The notes beneath the pieces were generated by a model. That model was not told where the DNA came from and searched no databases. It saw only the letters and a list, made by a program, of their open reading frames with translations. DNA of 15,233 nt. It comes from JBAZDC01 sp041654595 (GTDB lineage: Bacteria; Pseudomonadota; Gammaproteobacteria; Burkholderiales; Burkholderiaceae_B). Of this stretch, positions 12,782-15,233 are shown one piece after another (position 1 is the first letter of the stretch; each line of letters opens with the position of its first letter). The stretch is from NCBI GenBank assembly GCA_964551305.1, contig CAZKBT010000070.1:1-15233 (forward strand). Reading direction: 5' to 3'. The position numbers and the translations under genes were made by a program.

Positions 12782-15233
12782 ATGAACCATATCTACCGTG
12801 TCGTTTTCAATAAAACCTTGGGGATGTACCAAGTGGCCAGCGAGCTGGCGCGTCGGCAATCCAAGAGCGGGTCGGCCAAGGCGATAGCTGCGGGGTTGGT
12901 ACTGTGCACGCAGGCAGCCTTCGCGGGCGGCAGCGGAGGATATGGGGGGCTGCACGAGAGCTACATGTATGCCGGCCCTGATTGGACGCCGGGTACCATT
13001 GGCAGTGGTGGCGGACGTGGCGGCAAAGGAAATAAGTCGAACGGCGCCGGGGGCATGGGTGGCCAGGTTGGTCTTCAGAGAGTTGGTAGCGCTGTAAATA
13101 CGCTGTTAAGCGGTACGGTAACCGGTACTGGGGGCGGAATTGGTGCGGTCACCACCAAAAAGAATGAGGGTGGATCCGGTGGTGGCGGTGGTGGCACGGG
13201 TTACTACTGGGCGGATGCATTGGGCAATGTGAATTCTTCTGCGGCTATATCCGGTGGAGCCGGCGGGCCGGGTTCATCCACGCAGGATGGTGCCGGATAT
13301 CCATTATTCGCCGGAGGAGGAGGGGGCGGCGCAGGGGTGGTTATAAATCAAGACTTCTTGCAGTCCGGGATGGGAACGTTTGTTAATACCCTTACCGGAG
13401 TAATCAGAGGTGGCAACGGAGGCAACGGCTCTTATGCTGTCATCCTTGGTGGGGGAGGTGGTGGCGGGGGCGGGGTTGGCGTTTTCATTACCGGATCCGG
13501 AAGAACGCTGGAGAATCGCGGTGTTATCCAGGGGGGGGATGGAGGTAAGATGGGCTCATGGGGTGCGCCCAATGCGTTCGGTGGGCGCGGTGGGCTTGGC
13601 GAAGGTGATATCACCGGCGGGCTCATACGGTTAGGCCTTCTCGCGCAGGCCCGAGGAGGACATGCAATTGTAGCAAAACAAGGCAATACGACGGTCATCA
13701 ACTCGGGGTCGTTGGTCGGTGGCTTTGCTCAGACCGGTGGATCTATATATTCTGATAAATCTCGGGAGCGGATGTCGGCTGTTTATTTCTCCGGCGGCGG
13801 TAACATGTTTGAGGTGAGGAACGGTTCCACGATTACTGGCACTGTCGAGGCGCTTAGTGGTGGGGGTGACACATTTCTTCTGGGGGGGAGCGCTAACGGG
13901 ACTTTTAGGCTTGCGGATCATTTATTCCTAGGCTTTGAGAATCTTAGTAAGATAGGCTCTAGTACCTGGACGTTAGAAGGGTCTCTTAATTCCAGCGGGC
14001 TTGGTAGTGCGAATAATGGATGGCGTATCTACGAAGGCAGGTTGACGGTCAATGCTGTCAATTCACTCGGCGATAAGCGTTTGTTGCTCAATGGAGGGCA
14101 GCTGACGCTCAGTAATGCCATGACGGGGGTGCGAGTGCATAATGCGCCCTATCAAATCAATAGTGGCGGCGGACAAATCAATCTGACCCATTCGTCACTT
14201 TGGTACGATATCACGGGCGAGGTCACGGGCGCGGGAACCTTGAGATTGACCGGCAGCGGCGCGCTGGCGCTGTCCGCCAACAATAGTAGCTACTCCGGAA
14301 AAATTGTCGTCGAGAATGCGGGCGGCTTATATATAGGCCGCAACGACATTGCGACCGGCTCCATCGCCGGCGGCATCGAGTTGCTCAATGCCAATTCCAA
14401 CGTCTATTTCGGACGGTCGGCGAACCTGACGTACGCCGGCGCGATCACGGGGCAGGGCAACCTGTACAAGCGCGCTGGAAATACGCTGACGTTGACGGGC
14501 GCCAATAACACCTACGGCGGAAAAACGTTTGTCCAGGAAGGGACCTTGGTCGTCACCGCCGCCAGCGTGGGGTTGGGCGCGGCGGATGTCGGGGCGAACG
14601 GCACGCTGCGTTTCAACCAGGCGACCAATGCCACCTTCGCGGGCGGCATGGCGGGCTCGGGCACGGTGATCAAACAAGGCGCGGGCAATCTGACGCTGAC
14701 GGGCGCCAGTACGTTCAGCGGCGCCACCCAGGTAACCGCGGGCACCTTGACGGGCGCGGGGTCGGCCTTGGGATCGGGCCAGATCACGGTGTCGACCAAT
14801 CTGGTGTTCAACCAGGGCGCGAACGGCGCGTACGCCGGCCGGGTCGCCGGCGCGGGCGCCGTCGCCAAGCAGGGCGCGGGCATGCTCACCTTGGCCGGCA
14901 ACAGCGGCGCGTTCACCGGCGCGACGACGGTCGCGTCCGGCAACCTGCGCGTGGGCGATGCCAACGGCGCCGGATCGTTGGGCGGGGGCGTCGCCGTGCA
15001 AGCCGGCGCAACGTTGAGCGGCAGCGGCACGGTGGGCGCCGCGGGGCGTGACGTCGTCATCGCGAACAATGCGACGTTGGCCCCGGGCAACGACATTGGC
15101 AACTTGACCGTGGCGGGCCATCTGCTGCTTTCGCCCAATTCGCAGCTGGCGTTCGAGATCAACCAAAAAAACGTCAACCACATCAACATGCAAAGCGACC
15201 TGCTGCTGGACAACCAATTGACATTGCTGCCCA
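12782..15233 (+). CDS. Large autotransporter adhesin with ESPR signal, 3'-partial
   Basis: The frame is open from ATG 12782 to the window edge (817 codons, no stop). It opens with a textbook extended signal peptide: MNHIYRVVFNKTLGMYQVAS then ELARR, a hydrophobic AIAAGLVLC segment, and cleavage after AFA at residue 48. Residues about 49-300 are glycine-rich, with runs of six to nine Gly (near residues 128-139, 177-184 and 223-232). From about residue 350 it becomes beta-helical. Residues about 483-725 carry four autotransporter-associated beta-strand repeats of the form G-[ASQ]-G-x-[LV]-x-K-x-G-x-G-x-LTLTG. Near the right edge APGNDIGNLTVAG is the conserved segment preceding the pertactin-like junction and barrel. 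The barrel should lie beyond the window. Role: surface adhesin or autoaggregation, inferred from architecture. Confidence 0.9.
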   Translation, partial: MNHIYRVVFNKTLGMYQVASELARRQSKSGSAKAIAAGLVLCTQAAFAGGSGGYGGLHESYMYAGPDWTPGTIGSGGGRGGKGNKSNGAGGMGGQVGLQRVGSAVNTLLSGTVTGTGGGIGAVTTKKNEGGSGGGGGGTGYYWADALGNVNSSAAISGGAGGPGSSTQDGAGYPLFAGGGGGGAGVVINQDFLQSGMGTFVNTLTGVIRGGNGGNGSYAVILGGGGGGGGGVGVFITGSGRTLENRGVIQGGDGGKMGSWGAPNAFGGRGGLGEGDITGGLIRLGLLAQARGGHAIVAKQGNTTVINSGSLVGGFAQTGGSIYSDKSRERMSAVYFSGGGNMFEVRNGSTITGTVEALSGGGDTFLLGGSANGTFRLADHLFLGFENLSKIGSSTWTLEGSLNSSGLGSANNGWRIYEGRLTVNAVNSLGDKRLLLNGGQLTLSNAMTGVRVHNAPYQINSGGGQINLTHSSLWYDITGEVTGAGTLRLTGSGALALSANNSSYSGKIVVENAGGLYIGRNDIATGSIAGGIELLNANSNVYFGRSANLTYAGAITGQGNLYKRAGNTLTLTGANNTYGGKTFVQEGTLVVTAASVGLGAADVGANGTLRFNQATNATFAGGMAGSGTVIKQGAGNLTLTGASTFSGATQVTAGTLTGAGSALGSGQITVSTNLVFNQGANGAYAGRVAGAGAVAKQGAGMLTLAGNSGAFTGATTVASGNLRVGDANGAGSLGGGVAVQAGATLSGSGTVGAAGRDVVIANNATLAPGNDIGNLTVAGHLLLSPNSQLAFEINQKNVNHINMQSDLLLDNQLTLLP
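14228..14956 (+). repeat. Four autotransporter-associated beta-strand (PATR) repeats
   Basis: Units of about 105 nt begin at 14228 (GAGTLRLTGSGALALSA), 14450 (GQGNLYKRAGNTLTLTGA), 14654 (GSGTVIKQGAGNLTLTGA) and 14849 (GAGAVAKQGAGMLTLAGN), spaced about 200 nt apart. They match the TIGR02601-type module, linked to efficient passenger export. Confidence 0.85.

Noticed and set aside
14327..15217. 296-codon minus-strand frame opposite the second autotransporter
   Set aside because: Shadow of the repetitive GC-rich passenger; the plus-strand frame is open throughout with clear PATR modules.

Overview
The window comes from a GC-rich proteobacterium, most likely a betaproteobacterium of the Bordetella/Achromobacter group. 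This rests on gene content and codon use only: an LPS-core/msbA locus, RNase G, Bordetella-type autotransporters with an extended signal peptide, and a BvgA-like palindrome. No rRNA or other definitive marker is present.

Layout. (1) 1-4763, envelope and LPS region. A family-4 glycosyltransferase (5' end outside the window) meets, tail to tail, a leftward operon: family-9 heptosyltransferase, YdcF/ElyC-like DUF218 protein, and a 3'-truncated YeiW/YkgJ-type cysteine-cluster gene. Divergent from it is msbA (TTG start), the lipid A flippase. (2) 4828-5277, a small lipoprotein of unknown role. (3) 5358-6362, an AT-richer insert-like gene. Its 303-residue product carries, near the N-terminus, the residue pattern of the Salmonella SPI-2 effector translocation domain (SspH1/SspH2/SseI type). 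A HrpL/BtrS-type ECF-sigma promoter (GGAACC-N16-ACACCTA) lies just upstream. I read this as a candidate undescribed type III secretion effector, and it is the most interesting item here. (4) 6384-9714 (minus), a pertactin-like classical autotransporter. Its passenger and barrel are joined by a collagen-like Pro-Gly-Glu repeat that contains a 100-N assembly gap. Its promoter region has a tandem 11-bp repeat and an inverted repeat. (5) 10090-12219 (minus), a KGG-repeat stress protein and RNase G. (6) 12782 to the right end, a second, larger autotransporter (ESPR signal, glycine-rich N-terminal passenger, then autotransporter-associated beta-strand repeats), cut by the window edge.

Functionally the window is about the cell envelope and host interaction. 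It holds LPS core assembly and export, two surface adhesin-type autotransporters, and a probable T3SS effector embedded between housekeeping genes (msbA, rng). The accessory genes look like insertions into a conserved backbone: lower GC, a truncated neighbour, and mosaic composition.
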